From Verrucomicrobiales bacterium (GTDB taxonomy: Bacteria; Verrucomicrobiota; Verrucomicrobiia; Limisphaerales; UBA11320), in NCBI GenBank assembly GCA_003452185.1, contig DMJJ01000564.1, forward strand, positions 1 through 10,022: a DNA stretch of 10,022 bases. The letters run 5' to 3'. Positions within the stretch are counted from its first letter, which is position 1, and each line of letters opens with the position of its first letter. The notes beneath the pieces were generated by a model. That model was given only the letters and a program-made list of their open reading frames with translations, searched no databases and had not been told where the DNA came from. The translations under genes and the position numbers were made by a program. Of the stretch, positions 1-5,843 are shown piece by piece.

Positions 1-58
1 GGCCAAATACCGCTGACCCGCGGGCACCCACCCACCCAGCCCCCTCTGCCAAGAATTC

Positions 59-703
59 ATGGAACTCATCCACCTCATCCTGGACTGGGTGGTCCACATC
101 GACCGCCACCTGGGCGACCTCATCCACCAGTTCGGCCCCTGGTTCTACGTCCTGATGTTCGTGGTGATCTTCTGCGAGACGGGACTCGTCGTGACCCCGA
201 TCCTCCCGGGCGATTCCCTCCTCTTCGCGATGGGGGCCTTTGCCGCGAACCACGACTTGAGCCTTCCGCTGATTCTGGCCCTGGTCCCCTCGGCCGCCAT
301 CCTTGGGGACCTGACCAACTACTCGCTGGGGCACTGGCTTGGGCCGAGGATTTTTCGGGGAGAGAACGTCCGGCTGCTGAACCGAAAACACCTCGATCGA
401 ACCCGTGAGTTCTACGAAAGGCACGGGAGCCGGACCATCATCATGGCCCGGTTTGTCCCGATCGTCCGCACCTTTGCCCCGTTCGTGGCCGGGATGGGGG
501 CGATGCGGTTCGGGCGATTCGTCGGGTTCAGCCTGGCGGCCGGACTGCTTTGGACGGCCCTCTTCGTGCCGGCGGGCTACTTTTTCGCGAACAACGAGTT
601 TGTCCGAACGCGGTTTTCCCTGGTCATGCTGGCAATCATCGTGATCTCCGCCCTTCCAGCCCTGTTCGAGGTTCTGAAGGCCCGTCGGGAGAAAGCCGGG
701 TAA
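59..703 (+). CDS. DedA-family (SNARE-associated/VTT domain) inner-membrane protein
   Basis: A 214-aa polytopic membrane protein of the DedA family, whose members act in the inner membrane in lipid-carrier or phospholipid translocation and in envelope homeostasis. Hydrophobic segments lie at about residues 27-48, 55-85, 140-176 and 185-204. The family signature is present: an acidic residue E40 ahead of a PGDS motif with D52, then the R131-F-V-P-I-V-R137 stretch followed by F-A-P-F-V-A-G. The two acidic and two arginine positions correspond to those essential in E. coli YqjA/YghB. Length is normal for the family (about 200-220). ATG at 59 is the first in-frame start, and no convincing Shine-Dalgarno sequence precedes it; bases 1-58 show nothing else I can call. 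It converges on the TPR gene with 21 bp between the stops and no visible terminator. Family assignment is firm; the transported substrate cannot be deduced. Confidence 0.93.
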   Translation: MELIHLILDWVVHIDRHLGDLIHQFGPWFYVLMFVVIFCETGLVVTPILPGDSLLFAMGAFAANHDLSLPLILALVPSAAILGDLTNYSLGHWLGPRIFRGENVRLLNRKHLDRTREFYERHGSRTIIMARFVPIVRTFAPFVAGMGAMRFGRFVGFSLAAGLLWTALFVPAGYFFANNEFVRTRFSLVMLAIIVISALPALFEVLKARREKAG

Positions 704-724
704 GGCCCGCCCAGGCGCATCGGC

Positions 725-1549
725 TCATTCCCCGGAAGCCTTGCGTCGGCCGGAGGCAGGCGGGGCCGTGTCGGCATACTTCCTCAGGGCGGCTGCACGC
801 GACTCCCATTCTTTCCATTCCTCGACGCGGCTGGCGAGGGCCGGAAGGGACCGCCCCCGGGCCAGGGTTTTGTCGAGCTCCGGGATCCGGGTGGCCACGC
901 GCCGCCGGTCGCCAAACCCCATCTCCGCCTCCAGAAGGGAGAGAAGATTCTCGGGGAAATCGGGTGCAAGATCGACGGCCCTCTGGAGGTGCTGCCGTGC
1001 TTTGGATTTGCTCCCGATGCTCGTCGGCCACCCGGGCGCCTGGGCGTAGAGCATTCCCAAGGACCGTTCCGGCCCGGCGTCGCGGAATCCCGGGTCCAAG
1101 GCCACCGCCGCCAGGAAGTGGCGCTCCATTTCGGAAACCAGCCCGAGGGCGGTGAAGACGCGGGTTCGGGCTAACTGGCCCAGATTCATTGCGAGGAAGA
1201 AGTGGCCCGCCACATTGTTGCTGGACCGCCGGACCACCTCGCGGGAGGCCGAAATCCCCTCCTCAGCCAGGGCGGACCGTTCTTTGTCGGCGGAGCAAAA
1301 CTCCGCCCGATCGAAGCAGGTCTCCGCCAGGGTGGAGGAGCGTTCCAGGTCGAACCGGTTCGTCTCCCACGCCACCCGGGCCGCCCGGTAACGGGCTTCG
1401 GCCTCGGGAAGGCCTCCCATCGCCCCTCCCGCAAACCAGGCTGCCAGAAGGAGTCCCAGAATCGGGAGAACCGCCCTCCCCCCCCTGGGGGAACGCAACC
1501 TTTTACCCGTTTCCGGGGTTCCATGGGGGTGGGAGTTCTGTGTTGCCAT
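725..1549 (-). CDS. Exported TPR-like repeat protein (TatT-like architecture), function unknown
   Basis: A 274-aa protein with a basic N-terminus (KRLRSPRGGR, residues 16-25) followed by a hydrophobic stretch at about 26-46 ending in small residues. This is a signal peptide or N-terminal membrane anchor, so the rest should lie in the periplasm. The body is helical, with TPR-like helix pairs. The clearest are at about 141-156 (...HFLAAVALDPGF) and 184-200 (ARQHLQRAVDLAPDFPE). Between them comes an 'APGWPTSIGSKSKA' segment, typical of TPR proteins resembling the TatT component of TRAP-associated systems, where two such repeats are split by this loop. Such proteins are scaffolds, so partner and substrate are unknown. 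The C-terminus (about 255-274) is low-complexity and charged. The ATG at 1549 has AAGAGG just upstream, with only about 2 nt spacing. It is divergent from the lipoprotein-hpnH operon, with 27 bp between start codons. Confidence 0.8.
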   Translation of the reverse strand: MATQNSHPHGTPETGKRLRSPRGGRAVLPILGLLLAAWFAGGAMGGLPEAEARYRAARVAWETNRFDLERSSTLAETCFDRAEFCSADKERSALAEEGISASREVVRRSSNNVAGHFFLAMNLGQLARTRVFTALGLVSEMERHFLAAVALDPGFRDAGPERSLGMLYAQAPGWPTSIGSKSKARQHLQRAVDLAPDFPENLLSLLEAEMGFGDRRRVATRIPELDKTLARGRSLPALASRVEEWKEWESRAAALRKYADTAPPASGRRKASGE

Positions 1550-1570
1550 GACCTCTTTCCACTCTATATT
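1543..1570 (+). promoter_or_regulatory. Sigma70-type promoter for the lipoprotein-hpnH operon
   Basis: A -35-like TTGCCA (1543-1548, 5 of 6 to consensus) lies 16 bp from a -10-like TATATT (1565-1570, 5 of 6 to consensus). Transcription would start about 7 bp downstream, at or next to the GTG codon at 1577, so the message may be leaderless. The -35 element overlaps the start codon of the divergent TPR gene, so RNA polymerase here would compete with expression of that gene. Seen by eye; no start-site mapping is available. Confidence 0.55.
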
Positions 1571-1576
1571 GACCGG

Positions 1577-1786
1577 GTGAAACGAAACAAACAGCTTTTC
1601 TCCGGGGTGGCCTTGCTCACCCTCGCCGCCGCATTGTGCGGTTGCGGAGGGTTCTCCGGAAGCAAGAGCGTTTCCCCTGCCAGTTTCCTCCTTCCGGGGC
1701 TGGGAGGGATCCAGACCCCTCCGGCCAGCCCGGAGCCCTCGGTTTCACAACCCGCCGTTTCCGGCGTTCTCCTAGCCGCCCATTAA
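1577..1786 (+). CDS. Small lipoprotein, unknown function, upstream of hpnH-like gene
   Basis: A 69-aa protein read from GTG 1577. It has a basic n-region (KRNK), a hydrophobic core (LFSGVALLTLAAAL) and a lipobox-like L-C-G-C with the candidate lipidated Cys at residue 23, just before GGFSGSKS. The mature part is short (about 47 residues), with a hydrophobic SVSPASFLLPGLG segment and then a Pro/Ser-rich tail, so it is more likely a small envelope-attached peptide than an enzyme. No Shine-Dalgarno sequence precedes the GTG; the promoter at 1543-1570 would start RNA almost at this codon. The reading frame stays open far upstream, but that part is antisense to the TPR gene and has no signal-peptide logic. 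The stop is 6 bp before the hpnH ATG, so the two genes are probably translationally coupled. I do not recognise a family. A second in-frame GTG at 1607 would remove the basic n-region and is less likely. Confidence 0.6.
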   Translation: MKRNKQLFSGVALLTLAAALCGCGGFSGSKSVSPASFLLPGLGGIQTPPASPEPSVSQPAVSGVLLAAH

Positions 1787-1792
1787 GGTCCT

Positions 1793-3217
1793 ATGCGATT
1801 TCCACTGGCTCTCACGGTCAAGATCGCCAAGCACATCATTCGTCACAAGATGGCGCGAACCCCAAAGTTCGCGATGGTTCTCCAGCTTGAGCCGCTCCAC
1901 ACCTGCAACCTCACCTGCACCGGCTGCGGCCGGATCCGTGAGTATTCCACCAGCCTCAAGGACATGGTCCCGCTGGAGCGCTGCCTCGAGGCAGCCCAGG
2001 AGTGCAACGCCCCGATGGTGTCGATCTGTGGTGGCGAGCCGCTGATCTATCCCAAGATCGAGGAGCTCGTCGTCGGGCTTCGCGGCCAGGGACGCATCAT
2101 TTACATCTGCACGAACGGAGTGTTCATGCGGAAAAAGATGCGGGACTACATGGCCACGGTCTTCACCCCGGCCATGGAGCCTGTCCTCCAGAGGCTCGTC
2201 GACGAGCAGCTCGTCACGGAGAAGGAGGCGGAGGGGATCCGCAAGGCCGACGCCACGGCGCGGCAGAAGACGGTGATCGCCCCGTCCAAGTGGCTTTACT
2301 GGAACGTTCATGTCGACGGACTCGAGTACACCCACGACCTCATCGTCGAGCGGGAGGGGGTTTTCAAGGAGTGTGTCGCCGCGATGAAGATGGCGAAGAT
2401 CCTTGGATACCAGGTGGCCACCAACACCACCGTGTACAAGGAGACGGACGTCCAGGAGCTCGAGGAGATGTTCAAGTATCTCAGCTGGCTCGGCGTGGAC
2501 GGTCACACCATCTCGCCCGGATACGACTACGACGCCGCCAAGAAGGACATGGTGAAGCGGCTTGGGCGCAACCCGACCGACTTCTTCCTCACTCGCGACC
2601 TCACCCGGGCCAAGTTTGCCAACATCGAGCGCTGGGGCCAGATGTTCACCATCTTTGGCACCCCCGTGTACCAGGAGTTCCTCGCCGGCAAGCGGGAGCT
2701 GACCTGCACCGCCTGGGCCATCCCGACGTTCAATGTCCGGGGATGGAAGGCCCCCTGTTACCTCATGACCGATGGCCACTACAACGGCTATCATGAGATG
2801 CTGGAGAAGGTCGACTGGGAGAAGTACGGGGTTGTCGACGGAGTCGCCCGGGATCCGCGGTGCGAGAACTGCATGGTTCACTGCGGGTATGACCCCAGCG
2901 GTGCCCTCGGCACCAACTACCAGCGCGGCGACAACTGGAAGAACTTCAAATACAACTTCGCCAGCAAGCCCCTCCCCTACGCGGCGGGTGACAAGGTGGT
3001 GGCGTTCAATGGCGCCTCCATCGGCAAGGGTCACCTGGCCGAGGCCAAGGCGGCCGTGAAGGGGGAGCTCTCCGGCGCCCGGTCGGTATTCCAGCGGAAC
3101 GGCCACCACGACCATTCGGAGGGAGAGGCCCCTGCCGGCGGCGCCGACACCACCCAGCGGGACGAACTCCTGGCCAAGATCAGCGCGGGAAAGAACATTC
3201 CCCTCAAGAGCGAGTAG
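1793..3217 (+). CDS. hpnH: HpnH-like radical SAM protein (adenosylhopane synthase family)
   Basis: A 474-aa radical SAM enzyme. It has the 4Fe-4S/SAM motif C38-x3-C42-x2-C45 (HTCNLTCTGCG), the SAM-binding GGEPL at 80-84, and an HVDG strand near 173-176. The C-terminal half is HpnH-like: SPGYDYD (241-247), C305 in LTCTAW, PCYL (321-324), and a second cysteine cluster C357-x2-C360-x3-C364 (CENCMVHCGY). HpnH couples a 5'-deoxyadenosyl radical to diploptene, giving adenosylhopane, the first step of C35 hopanoid side chains at the inner membrane. This copy is longer than typical HpnH. It has an extra charged segment at about 121-163, between KKMRDY and the W-x-V-H-V-D-G strand, and a C-terminal extension from about 400 with a His-rich patch. 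No squalene-hopene cyclase or other hpn gene is in the window, so the substrate is inferred by family only. ATG 1793 has a weak AAGG upstream. It is the second gene of the operon and ends at a strong terminator. Confidence 0.85.
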   Translation: MRFPLALTVKIAKHIIRHKMARTPKFAMVLQLEPLHTCNLTCTGCGRIREYSTSLKDMVPLERCLEAAQECNAPMVSICGGEPLIYPKIEELVVGLRGQGRIIYICTNGVFMRKKMRDYMATVFTPAMEPVLQRLVDEQLVTEKEAEGIRKADATARQKTVIAPSKWLYWNVHVDGLEYTHDLIVEREGVFKECVAAMKMAKILGYQVATNTTVYKETDVQELEEMFKYLSWLGVDGHTISPGYDYDAAKKDMVKRLGRNPTDFFLTRDLTRAKFANIERWGQMFTIFGTPVYQEFLAGKRELTCTAWAIPTFNVRGWKAPCYLMTDGHYNGYHEMLEKVDWEKYGVVDGVARDPRCENCMVHCGYDPSGALGTNYQRGDNWKNFKYNFASKPLPYAAGDKVVAFNGASIGKGHLAEAKAAVKGELSGARSVFQRNGHHDHSEGEAPAGGADTTQRDELLAKISAGKNIPLKSE

Positions 3218-3265
3218 CCCGCCCCCCCAACGGCGAATCGGCAGCTCAGCGATTCAGCTTCCTGC

Positions 3266-3293
3266 AACTCCGGCCCCGGTGGGCCGGAGTTTT
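3266..3293 (+). terminator. Rho-independent terminator of the lipoprotein-hpnH operon
   Basis: A perfect 11-bp stem, AACTCCGGCCC (3266-3276) pairing with GGGCCGGAGTT (3281-3291), with a CGGT tetraloop and T's continuing to 3293. The T-run is on the + strand only, so it serves the hpnH side. It also ends 2 bp before the stop codon of the convergent DUF4230 gene and may insulate it. Confidence 0.85.
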
Positions 3294-3295
3294 CA

Positions 3296-3886
3296 TTACC
3301 GGGTCTTGATCTCGACCTCCCGAAAACCGAGCGACCCCAGGAAGAGCCGGAGTTGTTGACGCGCCCTCTCAAGCGCCTCCTTCTGGATCCCTTGCTCCCC
3401 GGCGGAGAGCCGGATTGCTTCCAGGGCCTGGCGCCGGGCGCTTTGCTCCAGGTCCTTGTCGAACGGACGCCAGAACGCCGTCTTGTGCTCCCACACCTCC
3501 GTCTTGCGATCATCGACGTAACAGTCGGTGATCCTCGGGGAAGGGAGGGTCATCACGACCTTGCGTCCCGTGACCTGAACATCCTCGGGACGCACCCCCG
3601 CCAAGTCGACCCCCGCCTTGACCACGGCGTGGAGCAGCAGGATGACCGAGTCCTTCCCGAGGAGCGAGGGCTCCCCGTCGAGCTTCACCACCTTTTCCAC
3701 GACGTACTTCACCATCACCAGATCGTTCATCGATTGCACCTGCGTGATGATCGTGGTCGTGGGGGTCATGACGCTCCGGGTGGAGCGAAGGTATCGGAGC
3801 GTGGGGAGCATCACCCCGAAGAGAAGGAACAGGCCGAGGAAGATCAGCAGCGCAAGCCCGAGCGTCCACCAGCGAGTCCTGAACAT
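3296..3886 (-). CDS. DUF4230-family membrane-anchored protein
   Basis: A 196-aa protein with one N-terminal transmembrane segment (about residues 5-28, WWTLGLALLIFLGLFLLFGVML) and a soluble domain matching the DUF4230 pattern. That pattern comprises a Thr-rich TTTIITQVQSMNDLVMVKY strand region at about 43-61, a V-K-A-G-V-D-L block near 90-96, V-V-M-T-L-P-S-P-R-I around 109-118, then a long amphipathic helix rich in Arg, Glu and Gln. It ends in a short GFREVEIKTR strand. DUF4230 proteins are single-pass membrane proteins found widely in bacteria; no biochemical role is established that I know of. Length is normal and no truncation is seen. The ATG at 3886 has no Shine-Dalgarno sequence (the leader just upstream is C-rich), and a stable hairpin lies at about -23 to -43. 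It is monocistronic and converges on hpnH. Confidence 0.85.
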   Translation of the reverse strand: MFRTRWWTLGLALLIFLGLFLLFGVMLPTLRYLRSTRSVMTPTTTIITQVQSMNDLVMVKYVVEKVVKLDGEPSLLGKDSVILLLHAVVKAGVDLAGVRPEDVQVTGRKVVMTLPSPRITDCYVDDRKTEVWEHKTAFWRPFDKDLEQSARRQALEAIRLSAGEQGIQKEALERARQQLRLFLGSLGFREVEIKTR

Positions 3887-3908
3887 GGGGGGAAGTTAGC
3901 GGTAGCCC

Positions 3909-3929
3909 GGGGGATTTGTCCCCCTTTTT
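3909..3929 (+). terminator. Orphan terminator-like hairpin between DUF4230 gene and hemB
   Basis: GGGGGA (3909-3914), loop TTTG, TCCCCC (3919-3924), then TTTTT (3925-3929): a short GC stem with a T-run reading rightward. No + strand gene ends here; the nearest leftward feature is the start of the DUF4230 gene on the other strand. It could stop RNA antisense to that gene before hemB. On the - strand the same stem would lie in the 5' leader of the DUF4230 mRNA. Function is uncertain. Confidence 0.5.
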
Positions 3930-4024
3930 CCGCACCCCTGCCCCACCCCCGCGGTGTCTGCTTCCGCCTGCAAGCGCCCCCCAATGACCGTCGCGACACC
4001 TCCGGGATCAGGAGTCCGCCCCCT

Positions 4025-4080
4025 CATCCGTGAAAATCCGGTCCCATCCGTGGTAAAACTTCTCCGGTCTTCATCCGGTC
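4025..4080. repeat. CATCCGTG direct-repeat cluster upstream of hemB
   Basis: CATCCGTG occurs at 4025-4032 and 4045-4052, and a related CATCCGG at 4072-4078. They are embedded in a purine/pyrimidine-skewed stretch (ATCCGTGGTAAAA, TTCTCCGGTCTTCATCCGG) unlike the flanking coding sequence. From memory, similar 'CATCCGTGG...' intergenic strings recur in genomes of the PVC group; I cannot confirm this here. It may be a dispersed non-coding repeat remnant. The rest of the 3887-4143 gap is C-rich and I see no gene in it. Confidence 0.45.
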
Positions 4081-4143
4081 CGCGGTCTCCCCCGCAACTC
4101 CCCATTGCCCCGGCCAGCTCCCCGCGGTAACCTCCCCCCCCGA

Positions 4144-5151
4144 ATGAACGTTGCTCCAGCAGCCTTTCCCCGCAGCCGCCCCCGGCGCCTCAGGAGTCTT
4201 CCGGCGCTTCGACGCCTGGTGGCCGAGACCCGGCTCTCGGCTTCGCAACTGATCCTTCCCCTGTTTGCCCGCCCGGGCCGCCGTGAGCGGCGGCCCATCG
4301 GCTCGATGCCGGGGGTCTTTCAGCTCTCCGTGGATGAACTGCTGAAGGAGGCTGAGACCGCCTTCAAGGCCGGCGTCCCGGGGGTGATCCTGTTCGGGAT
4401 TCCGGCGTCGAAGGACTCCCGCGCCACGGGCGCCTATGCCCGAAACGGAATCGTCCAGCAGGCGGTCCGCGCCCTGCGACGCGAGCTTCCCGATCTGCTC
4501 ATCGTGACCGATGTCTGCCTCTGCGAGTACATGAGCCACGGCCACTGCGGCCTGGTGGAGAAAGGGCCCCGCGGACCGGTGATCCGGAACGATCCAACCC
4601 TGGCCCTGCTGGCCCGCACCGCGGTGAGCCATGCCGAGGCGGGGGCCGACCTCATCGCCCCGAGCGACATGATGGATGGCCGCGTCGGGGCGATCCGCGA
4701 AGCCCTCGACAAGTCGGGATTCACCGACACGCCGATCATGTCGTATGCGGCCAAGTTCGCCTCCGCATTCTACGGGCCGTTTCGCGAGGCCGCGGAATCG
4801 GCCCCCCACTTCGGCGACCGGAGGAGCTACCAGATGGATGCAGCCAACGGGGACGAGGCCCTCCGCGAGGTGGCGCTCGACATCCAGGAGGGGGCCGACA
4901 TCGTGATGGTGAAGCCGGCCCTGGCGTACCTCGACATCCTTCATCGCGTGAAGAGCGAGTTCCGGCTTCCGACCGCCGCCTACGCCGTGAGCGGGGAGTT
5001 CTCCATGATCAAGGCCGCCGCCGCCCGGGGGTGGATCGACGAGCGGGGGGCGACCCTCGAGGCACTTCTTTCCATCCGTCGCGCGGGGGCCGATATCATC
5101 CTGACCTACTCTGCCGTGGATGTCGCCGGGTGGCTCAAGGCCGGAGCCTGA
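4144..5151 (+). CDS. hemB: Delta-aminolevulinic acid dehydratase (porphobilinogen synthase), Zn-type
   Basis: HemB condenses two 5-aminolevulinate molecules to porphobilinogen in the cytosol, the first common step to heme, siroheme and cobalamin. The 335-aa product is full length. It has the zinc-binding block D123-V-C125-L-C127-E-Y-M-S-H-G-H-C135-G, whose three cysteines mark a Zn-dependent enzyme. The two active-site lysines are K204 (YAAKFASAFYGPFR) and K257 (IVMVKPAL), followed by AVSGEFSMI (281-289), where an F replaces the Tyr usual in GEYSM. ATG 4144 is chosen. An upstream in-frame TTG at 4105 would add 13 Pro/Arg-rich residues, outside the usual N-terminus, and neither start has a Shine-Dalgarno sequence. 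It is followed after 44 bp by rsmD in the same direction, a likely co-transcribed pair. The upstream gap carries a terminator-like hairpin and a repeat cluster but no promoter I can call with confidence. Confidence 0.95.
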   Translation: MNVAPAAFPRSRPRRLRSLPALRRLVAETRLSASQLILPLFARPGRRERRPIGSMPGVFQLSVDELLKEAETAFKAGVPGVILFGIPASKDSRATGAYARNGIVQQAVRALRRELPDLLIVTDVCLCEYMSHGHCGLVEKGPRGPVIRNDPTLALLARTAVSHAEAGADLIAPSDMMDGRVGAIREALDKSGFTDTPIMSYAAKFASAFYGPFREAAESAPHFGDRRSYQMDAANGDEALREVALDIQEGADIVMVKPALAYLDILHRVKSEFRLPTAAYAVSGEFSMIKAAAARGWIDERGATLEALLSIRRAGADIILTYSAVDVAGWLKAGA

Positions 5152-5195
5152 CGCCGGCACGGCCCCTCCTCCCGGAGGATTACCCCCAACCCCTC

Positions 5196-5843
5196 ATGCG
5201 CATCATTGGAGGCACCGCCTCAGGCCGCACCCTCAAGGTTCCCACGGGACTGGGGGTTCGCCCCACCCCGGATCTGGTCCGTCAGGCTATTTTCAACAGC
5301 CTCGGGGATCGGACCCCCGGGGCCCGGGTCCTGGACCTGTTCTCCGGCTCGGGGGCCATGGGGCTCGAGTGCCTGAGCCGCGGCGCTGAGTGGGTGCTGA
5401 GCGTCGAGAAGTCCGGCAAGCACGCGGCGATGATCCGGCACAACATCGAGGCCACCCGCCTCCCGGTCGAGCGACATGACCTGCGGGTGGCGGATGCCTT
5501 CACCGTCATCCGACAGTTGGCCGATGCCGGGCGAACCTTCACGCTCATCCTGGCGGACCCCCCGTTCGGCGAGAAGAACATCGGGCATCGCTCCCGCTCC
5601 CTCACCCAGCGAATGCTGGATGATGAGCGGCTGCCAAGCCTCCTTGAGCCGGGAGGAATCATGGTGCTCGGCCATACCAGCCGCGACACCGTCACGCTCA
5701 CGCCCGCATGGGAGGAGCTCAAGGAGATGAGGCACGGCGATTCGATGATGCGGTTCCTGAAACCCGCCCGCCCAGCGCCCCCGTCGACGGATCCCGCCAC
5801 GCCGCCTCCGGAGCCCGGGGTTACGGAAGGTTCCAACGGGTGA
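5196..5843 (+). CDS. rsmD: 16S rRNA (guanine(966)-N(2))-methyltransferase RsmD
   Basis: RsmD methylates N2 of G966 in 16S rRNA within the assembling 30S subunit, using SAM. The 215-aa product starts with the hallmark MRIIGGTASGR (1-11) and the RPTPDLVRQAIFNSL block (22-36). It has SAM motif I at 45-55 (VLDLFSGSGAM), an acidic residue E71 closing strand 2, and catalytic motif IV D121-P-P-F124. After about residue 190 comes a Pro-rich, low-complexity tail of about 25 residues (PARPAPPSTDP...), not part of the usual fold. The ATG at 5196 is fixed by the conserved N-terminus, even though the only GGAGG (5174-5178) lies about 17 nt upstream, too far for normal pairing. The last 23 bp overlap the end of the convergent lipoprotein gene, and no terminator is visible. 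Probably co-transcribed with hemB. Confidence 0.93.
   Translation: MRIIGGTASGRTLKVPTGLGVRPTPDLVRQAIFNSLGDRTPGARVLDLFSGSGAMGLECLSRGAEWVLSVEKSGKHAAMIRHNIEATRLPVERHDLRVADAFTVIRQLADAGRTFTLILADPPFGEKNIGHRSRSLTQRMLDDERLPSLLEPGGIMVLGHTSRDTVTLTPAWEELKEMRHGDSMMRFLKPARPAPPSTDPATPPPEPGVTEGSNG

Noticed and set aside
24..44. CCCA tandem run upstream of dedA
   Set aside because: Only three short units in a C-rich stretch; expected in DNA of this composition and without a regulatory pattern.
1772..3115. Long open frame (447 codons) on the - strand opposite hpnH
   Set aside because: Composition is Val/Leu/His/Gly-rich, without domains, and mirrors hpnH codons; the + strand frame has clear radical SAM motifs. 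It is an antisense shadow of GC-rich coding DNA.
4105..4143. Upstream TTG start for hemB
   Set aside because: It adds a 13-residue Pro/Arg-rich leader (LPRPAPRGNLPPR if read) not typical of HemB. ATG 4144 gives the usual length of about 335 residues.
4024..5160. Long open frame (378 codons) on the - strand opposite hemB
   Set aside because: The + strand encodes every HemB catalytic motif; the antisense product is Gly/His/Arg-rich with no family features.
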